DNA of 25,984 nt from an uncultured Campylobacter sp. (GCF_938015785.1 NZ_CALLWC010000014.1:1-25984), one strand, 5' to 3'. Numbered from the stretch's first letter, positions 1 to 8,492 are shown. Translations and numbers: made by a program. Notes: generated by a model not told the origin, from the sequence alone.

Positions 1-854
1 GCTATTTCCGTGCGAATTACTACGAGAATTCGCATTTTAACTTTACGAATCTCTACATGTGGCGCGAGCCGTTCCACGTTCACGTTGCGGAGGAAGATAA
101 CGTCCTCTATGTCGTGAGCGAGTGGAAGGCGCGTGTCTCGGCATTGCAGCCGTTCTGCGATCCCACGCTGTACCCTGCGGCGACGAAGAAGCTGCTCGCG
201 TACTTCGAGGAGATTGAGCAGCCCTTTCACATCTACGATATGGAGCGCGGCTATGCCGATTTTCTGCGCAGCTGCGACTGTGCGAATTTTGAGGTGGTCG
301 CCGACCGTGACAACTATGACTATGTGTATCTCTCGGAAAAACTCATCAGTCTTGCGGGGCGCAAGCTGCACTCGAAGAAGAACCATCTGAACGCGTTCCA
401 CAAGGAGCATCCCGATGCGGTGTTTGTGCCGATCACGGATGAAATCGTGACGCTGTGCAAGCTCGAGCTGAACAGCTGGTATAAGCAGCACAAGCAGGAG
501 GACGGTACGGTTGATCCGTTCATCGGCTACGAGCGCACGGCGATCCTTGAGGTGCTGAACAATTTCGAGGATTTCGGGCTGAAGGGCGGCGCAATCCTCC
601 TCGGGGGGCGCGTCATTGCCTTTACCTTCGGCGAGCAGCTGAACACGGACACGGCGGTGATTCACGTCGAGAAGGCGGATCCCGAGCTGCGCGGCGCGTA
701 TCCCGCGATCAATCAGGGCTTCGTGGAGCACGCGTGGAGCCATCTGACCTACATCAACCGCGAGGAGGATATGGGCATCGAGGGGCTGCGCAAGGCGAAG
801 GAATCATACAAGCCGGAGAAGCTGATCGAGAAGTTTAATGCGCGGCTGCGCTGA
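1..854 (+). CDS. DUF2156 (phosphatidylglycerol lysyltransferase-like GNAT) protein, 5' truncated
   Basis: The reading frame is already open at position 3 and runs to TGA at 852-854. The ATG at 57 is internal, because the codons before it give a continuous family-like segment (YFRANYYENSHFNFTNLYMW). The visible part is about 283 residues. It resembles the DUF2156 family, which has a GNAT-like acyltransferase fold related to the C-terminal domain of MprF aminoacyl-phosphatidylglycerol synthases. Typical features are the ENSHFNFTNLYMWR start, a KKNHLNAF segment near nt 370-400, and a C-terminal block with INQGFVEHAW and LRKAKESYKPEKLIEKF. The substrate is not known for these stand-alone proteins. 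No signal peptide or membrane helix is visible in this portion. It lies 33 bp upstream of leuA on the same strand and may be cotranscribed with it. Family is fairly sure, function is not. Confidence 0.8.
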   Translation, partial: YFRANYYENSHFNFTNLYMWREPFHVHVAEEDNVLYVVSEWKARVSALQPFCDPTLYPAATKKLLAYFEEIEQPFHIYDMERGYADFLRSCDCANFEVVADRDNYDYVYLSEKLISLAGRKLHSKKNHLNAFHKEHPDAVFVPITDEIVTLCKLELNSWYKQHKQEDGTVDPFIGYERTAILEVLNNFEDFGLKGGAILLGGRVIAFTFGEQLNTDTAVIHVEKADPELRGAYPAINQGFVEHAWSHLTYINREEDMGIEGLRKAKESYKPEKLIEKFNARLR

Positions 855-887
855 TGGATGAAATATATGGATGCGGGGGAAACGATC

Positions 888-2558
888 ATGATGAACTACG
901 AGAAGTACACCAAGGGCTATTTTATGCCGCCGGAGATCCGCATGGACTGGCTGAAAAAGGATGCGCCGGATCATGCACCAATCTGGTGCTCGGTTGACTT
1001 GCGCGACGGCAATCAGGCACTTATCGTCCCGATGAGCCTCGATGAGAAGCTTGCGTTCTTTGACCTCCTTGTGCATGTTGGGTTCAAGGAGATCGAGGTC
1101 GGTTTCCCTGCGGCATCGGATACGGAGTATGAGTTCCTGCGCCGCCTGGTCGAGGACGATCTCATCCCCGACGATGTGACCGTGCAGGTCTTGACACAGG
1201 CGCGCGAGCACATCATCCGCAAGACGTTCGATGCCCTGCGCGGTGTGAAGAACGCTGTCGTCCACGTCTATAATCCCACCTCGGCGGCACAGCGTGAGCA
1301 GGTTTTCGCGCGCTCGAAGGAGGAGATTCTGAAGATCGCCGTAGACGGAGCAAAACTCCTCAAGGAACTGACAGAGGAGGCAGGTGCGACGTATCGCTTT
1401 GAGTACTCGCCCGAGAGCTTTACGGGCACGGAGCCGGAATATGCCCTTGAGGTCTGCAACGCTGTGCTCGACGTGTGGCAGCCGACGCCCGACCGCAAGG
1501 CGATCATCAATCTGCCCTCGACGGTGCAAATGTCGATGCCGCATGTCTACGGGATGCAGATCGCCTATATGAACGATCATCTGAAGTACCGTGATGCCGT
1601 TGTTCTCTCTCTCCATCCACACAATGACCGCGGCTGCGGCGTATCGGATACGGAGATGGGCCTCTTGGCGGGGGCGGATCGCGTTGAGGGAACGCTGTTT
1701 GGCAATGGGGAACGCACGGGCAACGTGGATATCGTCACGGTGGGGATGAATATGTTTGCCCTCGGCGTTGACCCACAGCTGGACTTTTCCAATCTGCCGC
1801 ATCTCGTCGAGGTCTATGAGAAGGTGACGCGGATGCAGGTCAATCCGCGGCAGCCATACTCCGGTTCGCTCGTCTTTGCCGCATTCTCAGGCTCGCATCA
1901 GGATGCCATCGCGAAGGGCATGCATTACTGGGCGGAAAAGAAGCCGGAGCATTGGTGCCTGCCGTATCTCTACATCGACCCGAAGGATATTGGGCGCACC
2001 TACGACGGTGATGTCATCCGCATCAACAGTCAGTCGGGGCGCGGCGGCGTCGGCTACATTATGGAGCAGCAGTATGGCATCGACATGCCGAAGAAGATGC
2101 GCGAAGATCTCAGCTACCGCGTCAAGGCTGTCTCCGACGCTGGACACAAGGAACTGCAGCCGGACGAGATCTACAAGGTGTTCATGGACACTTATGTCAA
2201 TGTTGTATTTCCCTACGAGCTGTCAGATTTCTGCCTGAACAAGCAGCCGGACGGCACGCGGCGCGGCGACGTGCATCTGCGGGTGGACGGCGAGGATCGT
2301 ACCTATGAGGCACACGGCAACGGCCGCCTTGATGCCGTATCAAATGCGATGCAGGAGAATCTGCACCTTTCCTATACGAACCTGACGTACAGTGAGCATG
2401 CCTTGGAGCTGGGGCAGAGTTCCCGTGCAATCTCCTATATCAGCATTACGGGCGGGGATGGCAGCGTATACTGGGGAGCGGGGTTGGATACGGATATTAT
2501 CACCTCGTCAATTTTGGCACTCTTCTCCGCGATCAACCGCATGAAGGCAGGGCACTGA
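888..2558 (+). CDS. leuA: 2-isopropylmalate synthase (LeuA, long alpha-IPMS type)
   Basis: Catalyses the first committed step of leucine synthesis: acetyl-CoA plus 2-oxoisovalerate to 2-isopropylmalate, in the cytoplasm. The 556-residue protein has the HMGL-like TIM barrel with WCSVDLRDGNQAL near the N-terminus and the metal-binding HPHNDRG motif near residue 243. It then has the GRTYDGDVIRINSQSGRGG linker and a C-terminal LeuA regulatory domain (HGNGRLDAVSNAM, YISITGGDGSVYWGAG), which normally binds leucine for feedback inhibition. Length fits the long yeast/actinobacterial-type LeuA class. I chose ATG 888 over the in-frame ATG 858 because GGGGGA (875-880) sits about 7 nt before it. An in-frame ATG at 891 is equally possible. 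The gene is followed by uvrC with one base between stop and start. No other leu genes are in the window. Confidence 0.93.
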   Translation: MMNYEKYTKGYFMPPEIRMDWLKKDAPDHAPIWCSVDLRDGNQALIVPMSLDEKLAFFDLLVHVGFKEIEVGFPAASDTEYEFLRRLVEDDLIPDDVTVQVLTQAREHIIRKTFDALRGVKNAVVHVYNPTSAAQREQVFARSKEEILKIAVDGAKLLKELTEEAGATYRFEYSPESFTGTEPEYALEVCNAVLDVWQPTPDRKAIINLPSTVQMSMPHVYGMQIAYMNDHLKYRDAVVLSLHPHNDRGCGVSDTEMGLLAGADRVEGTLFGNGERTGNVDIVTVGMNMFALGVDPQLDFSNLPHLVEVYEKVTRMQVNPRQPYSGSLVFAAFSGSHQDAIAKGMHYWAEKKPEHWCLPYLYIDPKDIGRTYDGDVIRINSQSGRGGVGYIMEQQYGIDMPKKMREDLSYRVKAVSDAGHKELQPDEIYKVFMDTYVNVVFPYELSDFCLNKQPDGTRRGDVHLRVDGEDRTYEAHGNGRLDAVSNAMQENLHLSYTNLTYSEHALELGQSSRAISYISITGGDGSVYWGAGLDTDIITSSILALFSAINRMKAGH

Positions 2559-2559
2559 T

Positions 2560-4389
2560 GTGACCGATATTGTTGCAGAGAAACTGAAGCTGCTGCCGGA
2601 CAGTCCGGGAGTCTACATTATGAAGGACGATCACGGAAAAATTATCTATGTGGGCAAGGCAATTGTCCTCAAAAACCGTGTTCGGCAGTATTTTCAGAGC
2701 AGCCGAAACCACACGCCAAAGGTGCGCGCAATGGTCTCGCATATCGCTGACTTTGAGACGATCATGACGGCGAACGAAGTGGAGTCGCTGATCCTTGAGG
2801 CGAACCTGATCAAGAAACATCGGCCGCGTTATAATATACGGCTGAAGGACGATAAGAGTTACCCCTATGTCAAGGTGACGGTGCAGGAGGGATTTCCGCG
2901 CGTCTTTATCACGCGGCGTGTGCTGCGTGACGGCGCGCGCTACTTCGGCCCCTATACGAATGTGACGGCGCTGCGGGACAGCTTGAAGCTCCTGCGGCGT
3001 CTTTTTCCTCTGCGTACGTGCCGCACGATGCCCCAGCGTCCTTGCCTTGAGTACCACATCAAGCGATGCCTCGCCCCCTGCGTCGGCAAGGTGGGGGAGG
3101 AGGACTACCGTGCGATGATCCGCGCCGCCCTGCTCTTTCTTGAAGGACGGACGGATGATGTAGAGCGTGAGCTGGAGCAGCGGATGCACGCGGCAGCGGA
3201 GGCATATCACTTTGAGACAGCGGCGCGCCTCCGCGATCAGCTCAGTGCCGTGCGTACGGCGGCAGAGCGGCAGAACATCGTAACGGGGGCAGGCGATCAG
3301 GATGCGATCGGCATGGCCCGCTCGGCGGCGGGCGTCTGTGTGCAGATCTTCTTCATCCGCGGCGGCAAGATGATCGGCCGAGAACACTTTCTCCTGCGCG
3401 GCAGCGAGGAGGAGACCAATGCGGACATCCTGCGTGCCTTTTTGGAACAGTACTACAATCAGGCGACCTTTGTACCGCGTGAGGTCCTCCTGCCGCAGGA
3501 CATCGATGATGCGGCACGTGCGACTATTGAGTCGTGGCTTGCTGCGCGCAAGGGGGGGGGCAAGGTCGCGCTCCTCTCTCCGCAGCGCGGCACGAAGCAC
3601 GATATTGTGCAGATGGCGACCGGAAACGCGGAAAAATTTCTTTCAGATGAGGAGACGCGGCGCAGCCTTATGGATGAGCAGACGCTTGGTGCCGTGGAGG
3701 AACTCGGGCGGTATCTTGGACTGAAGCATCCGCCGCGCCGTATGGAGTGTTTTGATATCTCGCATAATCAGGGGCAGGAGACCGTTGCGTCGATGGTCGT
3801 CTTTGAGGATGGTGCTCCGAAAAAATCGGATTACCGCCGCTTTAAGATCCGCAGCACGGAGGGCAAGCCAGACGACTTTCTCTCCATGCGCGAGGTGACG
3901 ACACGCCGCTATGTAGGACTGGCTGAGGAGAAACTGCCCGACCTCATCATCATCGACGGCGGCAAGGGACAGCTCTCCTCGGCCCTTGAAATCATCCGCC
4001 ATGCAGCAGGGCATAAGGATGTCCCTGTTGTCGGGCTTGCAAAACAGTTTGAGCTGGTCTTTACGGAGGGAAATCCAGATCCTGTTGAACTGCCGCGCCG
4101 CAGTCAGGCCCTTTATCTCATCCAGCGCATCCGTGATGAAGCGCATCGTTTCGCCATCACCTTTCATCGCAAACTGCGCGGCAAGCGCAATCTCGTCTCC
4201 GTCCTCGACCACATTGTCGGCATCGGCCCAAAACGGCGGCAAAGCCTGCGCACCCACTTCGGATCGCTGGAAAAAATCAAGGAGGCATCCGTGGAGGAAC
4301 TCGCTGCCGCCCCCGGCATGAATCGCCCTTCTGCCGAGGCAGTACGCCATTTCTTTGACGCACAGCAGGAACTGCGAGGGAAACAGTAG
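2560..4389 (+). CDS. uvrC: Excinuclease ABC subunit C (UvrC)
   Basis: Makes both incisions around DNA lesions in nucleotide excision repair, together with UvrA and UvrB. The 609-residue protein has full family length. It carries the GIY-YIG nuclease domain at residues about 10-90 (SPGVYIMK, IIYVGKA, NEVESLILEANLIKKH). A UVR domain for UvrB contact lies near 200-235. The RNase H-like C-terminal nuclease shows ECFDISHNQG (Asp about 399) and IIIDGGKGQL (Asp about 466). A helix-hairpin-helix region lies near 550-605 (VGIGPKRRQSLRTHFGS). The start is GTG, one base after the leuA stop, so translation is probably coupled. GAAGGCAGGG at about 2543-2552 is the likely ribosome site. A run of nine G (3552-3560) lies in the linker before the RNase H domain and keeps the frame open here. 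Confidence 0.97.
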   Translation: MTDIVAEKLKLLPDSPGVYIMKDDHGKIIYVGKAIVLKNRVRQYFQSSRNHTPKVRAMVSHIADFETIMTANEVESLILEANLIKKHRPRYNIRLKDDKSYPYVKVTVQEGFPRVFITRRVLRDGARYFGPYTNVTALRDSLKLLRRLFPLRTCRTMPQRPCLEYHIKRCLAPCVGKVGEEDYRAMIRAALLFLEGRTDDVERELEQRMHAAAEAYHFETAARLRDQLSAVRTAAERQNIVTGAGDQDAIGMARSAAGVCVQIFFIRGGKMIGREHFLLRGSEEETNADILRAFLEQYYNQATFVPREVLLPQDIDDAARATIESWLAARKGGGKVALLSPQRGTKHDIVQMATGNAEKFLSDEETRRSLMDEQTLGAVEELGRYLGLKHPPRRMECFDISHNQGQETVASMVVFEDGAPKKSDYRRFKIRSTEGKPDDFLSMREVTTRRYVGLAEEKLPDLIIIDGGKGQLSSALEIIRHAAGHKDVPVVGLAKQFELVFTEGNPDPVELPRRSQALYLIQRIRDEAHRFAITFHRKLRGKRNLVSVLDHIVGIGPKRRQSLRTHFGSLEKIKEASVEELAAAPGMNRPSAEAVRHFFDAQQELRGKQ

Positions 4390-4751
4390 ACTGTTCACCG
4401 CAACGATAAACGGGAAACCTTCCGCTGCATTCTGATAGGAAATAACGGCGCAGGGGAAGATGGTCTTGATGCCATGGCTGTCATCCTTAAATCATAGGGG
4501 GGACTATGGATATGGCTGATGAGGACAATGCAGACCTCATCGATAAAGTACGCGAAAAACAGAGACTCGTGAAACAAAGGACCGCAGAGAACATGCAGTA
4601 ATCGCCAGTGTGTTTTGAATGGTTGCGAATTATCAAGATAGGATTATCACACCAAAATGATGGACTGTACGATTGAATTGCAGTTCTGATTATTGTAGAA
4701 TTATCAAAAGGATTTGAAATTGATGACATCTCATTTAGGAGGTGTCGCACG
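4390..4751. other. 362-bp gap between uvrC and the solute-binding lipoprotein gene
   Basis: No gene of normal size is seen. The uvrC frame stays open after its TAG up to another TAG just before 4500 and would read GNNGAGEDGLDAMAVILKS, but it has no ATG, GTG or TTG start at a sensible place, so it could be a decayed gene end. A 31-codon ORF with a ribosome site follows at 4506. From about 4600 the text becomes AT-rich with the recurring word AATTATCAA. The last 15 bp carry the strong ribosome site AGGAGGTG (4737-4744) for the next gene. No clear terminator hairpin for uvrC was found. Confidence 0.5.
4506..4601 (+). CDS. Possible 31-residue small protein, unknown
   Basis: ATG at 4506 is preceded by a run of G (AGGGGGGAC) that could act as a ribosome site about 6 nt upstream. 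The frame runs to TAA at 4599-4601. The product would be very acidic at the N-terminus (MDMADEDNADLIDKV) and basic later (REKQRLVKQR), so it is soluble and probably helical. I recognise no family. It may be a real small gene, or the tail of a decayed gene whose other fragment lies just upstream in a different frame. Confidence 0.3.
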   Translation: MDMADEDNADLIDKVREKQRLVKQRTAENMQ

Positions 4752-5765
4752 ATGCTCATCTTTCAACGTATGCAGATATTGTGTGCGGCACTCCTCCTTG
4801 GCGTGAATTTCATCCTCGTCGGATGCGGTACTGTTCGGCAGGATCCTGCGGATGATGAAAACCTTGTCGTTGTCTATAACTGCGGCACGGAGGATTGGAC
4901 AGCGCCCATTGCAAAGGAGTTTCAAGAGGAGACAGGAATTCAAGTCAGGCTGGTGAGGGATTCGTCCGATGCACTCATGACACGTGTCCGTACGGAACAG
5001 GAGAATCCGCGTGGAGATGTGCTGTGGGGCGGTATGGAGGATACCTACATATTCCTTGCATCCTATCTGGAACGGTATGAGTACCCGGAAAAGGATGCGC
5101 TGCGCGGGAATTTTTCCTGCGAGGGTGCCGCATTCTGCTCTATGACGATGGATCCCTATGTAATTGCTTACAATACGGATCTTGTTGATGCAGAGCATGC
5201 ACCTGCAGGATGGAGCGATCTTCTCAATCCTCAGTTTCGTGGGCATATTGCTCTTGCTGACCCGACGAAGTCAATTTCTTCCTATGATGTCCTCATTACG
5301 ATGATGGATGTGCTTGGCGGTGATTCTGCTGTGATCTCCCGTATGGCAGATCAGTTGGATGGACGCGTCACGTCTACATCGGCGGAGCAGATCAAGGCGC
5401 TCGCCGATGGAGCGTACATGGTTACTGCGACTCCTGAGCAGGCGGTACTGAAGTACAGAGCTGCCGGTGCACATATACAGATCGTTTATCCACAGGAAGG
5501 GACGCGTGTTTCTTCCACAGGAATAGCGGTCATCAAGAATGCTCCGCATATGGAGAATGCAAAGAAATTTCTTAATTTTGTTATGAGCCGTCAAGTTCAT
5601 GAACGCCTCGGCGTCTATGAACGACGTTCTGCGCGTGCCGATGTATCGGCACCGCCGAATCTCCTGCCGCTGGCGGAGATTCGTTGCACACGGTTTGATG
5701 CCCGGCGTGCCGTCGCCTTCAGAGATGAATTTCTCAGCAAATGGCGTGCTGCGGTTATCAAATAA
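4752..5765 (+). CDS. Extracellular solute-binding lipoprotein, FbpA/AfuA/HptA-like
   Basis: A 337-residue periplasmic-binding-protein family 1 member with a lipoprotein signal: a hydrophobic stretch after residue 8 and the lipobox LVGC, making Cys25 the lipidated residue. The mature part starts DENLVVVYNCGTEDWTAPIAKEF, as in iron(III)-binding FbpA and hexose-phosphate-binding AfuA/HptA proteins. It continues with ENPRGDVLWGG, AYNTDLV, GWSDLLNPQFRGHIALADP and a C-terminal ENAKKFLNFVMS block. The ribosome site AGGAGGTG lies 7 nt before ATG. No permease or ATP-binding gene follows. Instead a YesM-type kinase and YesN-type regulator come next, after a terminator and a new promoter. That arrangement suggests a ligand-sensing accessory protein for the kinase, as HptA serves HptS in Staphylococcus, rather than an importer subunit. 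The ligand (iron, hexose phosphate or other) cannot be decided from sequence. Confidence 0.85.
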   Translation: MLIFQRMQILCAALLLGVNFILVGCGTVRQDPADDENLVVVYNCGTEDWTAPIAKEFQEETGIQVRLVRDSSDALMTRVRTEQENPRGDVLWGGMEDTYIFLASYLERYEYPEKDALRGNFSCEGAAFCSMTMDPYVIAYNTDLVDAEHAPAGWSDLLNPQFRGHIALADPTKSISSYDVLITMMDVLGGDSAVISRMADQLDGRVTSTSAEQIKALADGAYMVTATPEQAVLKYRAAGAHIQIVYPQEGTRVSSTGIAVIKNAPHMENAKKFLNFVMSRQVHERLGVYERRSARADVSAPPNLLPLAEIRCTRFDARRAVAFRDEFLSKWRAAVIK

Positions 5766-5813
5766 ATCCCCATTTCCCCCCATCCCCCCATTCCCATATT
5801 TTCCCCTTCCAAG

Positions 5814-5838
5814 ACCGTCACATTGCGTGGCGGTTTTT
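5814..5838 (+). terminator. Rho-independent terminator after the solute-binding protein gene
   Basis: ACCGTCAC (5814-5821) and GTGGCGGT (5827-5834) form an 8-bp stem with one G-T wobble around the loop ATTGC. It is followed directly by TTTTT. It lies 48 bp after the lipoprotein stop and upstream of the kinase promoter. Confidence 0.85.
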
Positions 5839-5894
5839 CCTTTGTCTTTTTTAATGGAGCACAATAAAAATATATACGAATTGATAATTTTCAC

Positions 5895-5927
5895 TTGACA
5901 GAGAAAGAATTTGTCTTTATTCTTTCT
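5895..5927 (+). promoter_or_regulatory. Promoter of the kinase-regulator pair with an overlapping palindrome
   Basis: A consensus -35 box TTGACA (5895-5900) lies 17 bp before TATTCT (5918-5923), a 4/6 match to the -10 consensus. A perfect 8-bp inverted repeat, AGAAAGAA (5902-5909) and TTCTTTCT (5920-5927), covers the spacer and the -10 box. This is the expected place for a repressor or autoregulator operator. The kinase start is about 90 bp downstream. Confidence 0.65.
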
Positions 5928-6018
5928 TTATAGTCTGAAGATTGAGGAATAGAGCGATTCTTTATGACGGATATTTTATAGAATGATTCTCCGATTTTGA
6001 ACGAGGTGGATTGCACCA

Positions 6019-7713
6019 ATGAAGCGGTATTCGATCAGCTATCAAAAGCGCTTGTTCGCATACCTCCTTCTGGGCGGGCTCTTTCCTCTTTTGATCGCCT
6101 CGGCGATTATCCTTTATGCTGCGGATCGTACCTATGAGGATACGCAGGCTAAGGCAGGGCGTGCAGAGGTACAGCGCATCTCACGTGAGATTGATCATCT
6201 CGTCCTCGGCTATCAGCGACTGATGATGCCTCTTCTTGTCAGGGATGAGGTCTTTGACTATATGGAGGGCATGCAGACGGATCTGGCTCACCTCTATGCA
6301 GATCTTTACGGCGCACTCTCCGGACGCTCCGGTGAGGCGGCCGTCTATTTGCTCCCCGCAGATGGGAGGCGCGCTGTTGCCACGGATGATGTACCACGTG
6401 CATATCGTTTGCCGGAAAATCTTCATTGGGGAGTGATTGGCAGGGCGACGGCGGAGGATCATTGGGCCCTTTTGGCGGCAGATCGTTCTGCTCCAGATCA
6501 GCAGGATACCGTGTTCTCGATGGCATATGCACTGAGACACGACGGAAAACTCCTCGGCGTTGTTGTTGTCGATGTGCGCCGTGAGGCTCTTGTTCCACTT
6601 ATTCAGCGCGTTCAGGACGGCAACGAGGGACAGATCATCCTAACGGACCGTCATCATTACGTGATGATGGATATGCTTGATCATCACCGTGAGGGATTTT
6701 CTGCACTTTTTTCTCCTGCGGCAGAGGAGGAAACATCAGCATCTGTATTTCGTGACTATGTGTACACCTCAGCGGCAACTGGGATTGCCGTTCATCTGCG
6801 TCAGCGTATGGATGCCGCTCCGGTGGATGAACTCTTTCGCCTCGTTCTCGCCGTAGATGGTGCTGCTCTGGCGGTAACGGCATATCTGGCATGGCAGCTC
6901 AGCCGCCGGCTCTGGCGTCCGCTCCACACGCTGACAACAGCAATGCGGCGGGTGCGTACCTCGGATGATTTCTGTACACAACTGGATGCGCGGCGACACG
7001 ATGAGATTGGCGAGCTGGCACGTACGTTCAACAGCCTTGTCGAGCATATACGGATACTTCTGGCGGAGAACCGCGCGCGTGAACGGCGGTTGCGCATGGC
7101 AGAGGTCAAGTCGCTGACGGAGATGATTCGCCCGCATTTTATGTATAATACCCTGAATCTCATTAAGTGGAGCGCCAAACTCGGTGATGCAGAGGGGGCG
7201 GCAGATACTGCGGTACAGCTTGGAAAGCTTCTGCGTGCTTCAATGGCTATGAAGGAGTTTGTTACAGTGGCAGAAGAATTGGCGTTTTTGCGAACTTATT
7301 TGAAAATCCAGCAGCGGCGCTTTGAGGGACGTCTGATGGTGGCGATAAATGTGGAGCCGAGAATTGCAGGAAGCTATGTGCCAAAGCTGATCCTTCAGCC
7401 ACTCGTTGAGAATGCGATACAACACGGCATTGAGAGTGTGGAGCGCGGCGGACACATCGCTGTCACGGGGCGGCAAGATGGAAGTCATGTCATTTTCGTG
7501 GTGAAAGATGATGGTCAGGGAATGTCTGACGAGCGACGGCGGGAAGTGCTTGCGCGGAAGGACGACAATCACTTCGGTCTCTATAACGTCCATATGCGTG
7601 CTGCTTTAAATGGAGATGCAGACTGCGGCATTGATCTCTCCAGCGTGGAGAAGAAGGGGACTGAGGTGCGGCTTACGTTGAAGTACATGAAGGAGGCTCC
7701 GTGCGATGATTAA
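6019..7713 (+). CDS. Sensor histidine kinase, YesM/LytS-like (HPK7 type)
   Basis: A 564-residue membrane kinase. Transmembrane helix 1 is at residues about 12-35 and helix 2 at about 274-294. Between them is an extracytoplasmic sensor of roughly 235 residues, probably Cache-like. A HAMP linker follows (RRLWRPLHTLTTAMRRV). The His_kinase domain has the phospho-acceptor motif RPHFMYNTLNLIKW, with His about 373. The ATPase shows the N-box PLVENAIQHGI and the G-box DDGQGM. It autophosphorylates and passes the phosphate to the regulator encoded next; its stop overlaps that gene's ATG by 8 bp. The ribosome site GAGGTGG (6003-6009) precedes ATG 6019. The upstream lipoprotein gene probably supplies a ligand-loaded partner for the sensor domain; that is inference from gene order and from Hpt-type systems. 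Confidence 0.93.
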   Translation: MKRYSISYQKRLFAYLLLGGLFPLLIASAIILYAADRTYEDTQAKAGRAEVQRISREIDHLVLGYQRLMMPLLVRDEVFDYMEGMQTDLAHLYADLYGALSGRSGEAAVYLLPADGRRAVATDDVPRAYRLPENLHWGVIGRATAEDHWALLAADRSAPDQQDTVFSMAYALRHDGKLLGVVVVDVRREALVPLIQRVQDGNEGQIILTDRHHYVMMDMLDHHREGFSALFSPAAEEETSASVFRDYVYTSAATGIAVHLRQRMDAAPVDELFRLVLAVDGAALAVTAYLAWQLSRRLWRPLHTLTTAMRRVRTSDDFCTQLDARRHDEIGELARTFNSLVEHIRILLAENRARERRLRMAEVKSLTEMIRPHFMYNTLNLIKWSAKLGDAEGAADTAVQLGKLLRASMAMKEFVTVAEELAFLRTYLKIQQRRFEGRLMVAINVEPRIAGSYVPKLILQPLVENAIQHGIESVERGGHIAVTGRQDGSHVIFVVKDDGQGMSDERRREVLARKDDNHFGLYNVHMRAALNGDADCGIDLSSVEKKGTEVRLTLKYMKEAPCDD

Positions 7714-8473
7714 GGTGCTTGTCATTGATGATGAACCAATGCAGCGACAGGGCATTGTGCAGCTGACCCCGTGGAAGGATTTTGGTGCTGAGGTCGTCGG
7801 CGCTGCCGGCAGCGGCATGGAGGGGATCCTCATGGCGCGGGAACACCGCCCCGACGTACTGATTGTGGACATCAAGATGCCGGGGCTGACGGGGCTAGAA
7901 GTCATTTCCCGTCTGCGCGGTGAACTGGATGCGGAGTATATCATCCTGTCCGGATACAGTGAGTTTGAATATGCCCAGCGGGCCATTTCTCTCGGGGTGT
8001 GCGCGTATCTTCTTAAGCCGTTGGATGACGAAGAGCTGGCTGCCGCAATGAAGCTTGCTGCGGGGCATATCATGGGGCGCCGTACGGAAAACATTCATCC
8101 TGATCAAAGGGAGGATATGTGCGGGAACATTGCTCTGCCCAAGGAAGAGCCTGTGCGCGGGTATCTCCTGCATGCCATGCGCCACATGGAGGAACATATA
8201 GCAGAACCGATCACGGTACGTGAGGTCGCCGACGAGCTGGGGCTGAGCGTCAGCTATCTGCACAAGCTCTTTTCCCGCTGCGGAACATCGTTCAGCTCTT
8301 ATTTGACGGAGTGCCGTCTGCGCCGGGCGGGGCATCTGCTGCGTGAGAGTGATGCAAAGGTTTATGCCGTTGCTGCCGCCTGCGGCTATCAGGACACGCG
8401 TTATTTCAGCAAGATCTTTCAAAAGCACATGGGCATGAAGCCGACAGAGTATCGCTACGGAAAAAACTCGTAA
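7706..8473 (+). CDS. Response regulator, YesN-like: receiver plus AraC-type HTH
   Basis: A 255-residue transcription regulator. The receiver domain (1-120) has the acidic pair in LVIDDE, the phosphorylated Asp about 55 in VLIVDIKMPG, and the conserved Lys in YLLKPLDDEE. The C-terminal AraC/XylS domain (about 150-250) contains two helix-turn-helix units: ITVREVADELGLSVSYLHKLF and VAAACGYQDTRYFSKIFQKHMG followed by KPTEYR. It pairs with the kinase just upstream (8-bp overlap, ribosome site AAGGAGG at about 7690-7696). Its targets are unknown. Candidates include the neighbouring lipoprotein gene and its own promoter with the AGAAAGAA/TTCTTTCT palindrome. Confidence 0.94.
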   Translation: MIKVLVIDDEPMQRQGIVQLTPWKDFGAEVVGAAGSGMEGILMAREHRPDVLIVDIKMPGLTGLEVISRLRGELDAEYIILSGYSEFEYAQRAISLGVCAYLLKPLDDEELAAAMKLAAGHIMGRRTENIHPDQREDMCGNIALPKEEPVRGYLLHAMRHMEEHIAEPITVREVADELGLSVSYLHKLFSRCGTSFSSYLTECRLRRAGHLLRESDAKVYAVAAACGYQDTRYFSKIFQKHMGMKPTEYRYGKNS

Positions 8474-8492
8474 AATTTTTTCTTTCTCCCTA

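Noticed and set aside
804..3600. Long minus-strand frames opposite leuA and uvrC (332 and 355 codons)
   Set aside because: They are antisense to two well-conserved enzymes. Their composition is what high third-position GC produces, and no ribosome site or family motif was seen.
4752..8473. Complete iron ABC importer operon
   Set aside because: Only the binding lipoprotein is present. The genes after it encode a kinase and a regulator, and no permease or ATPase gene is in the window.
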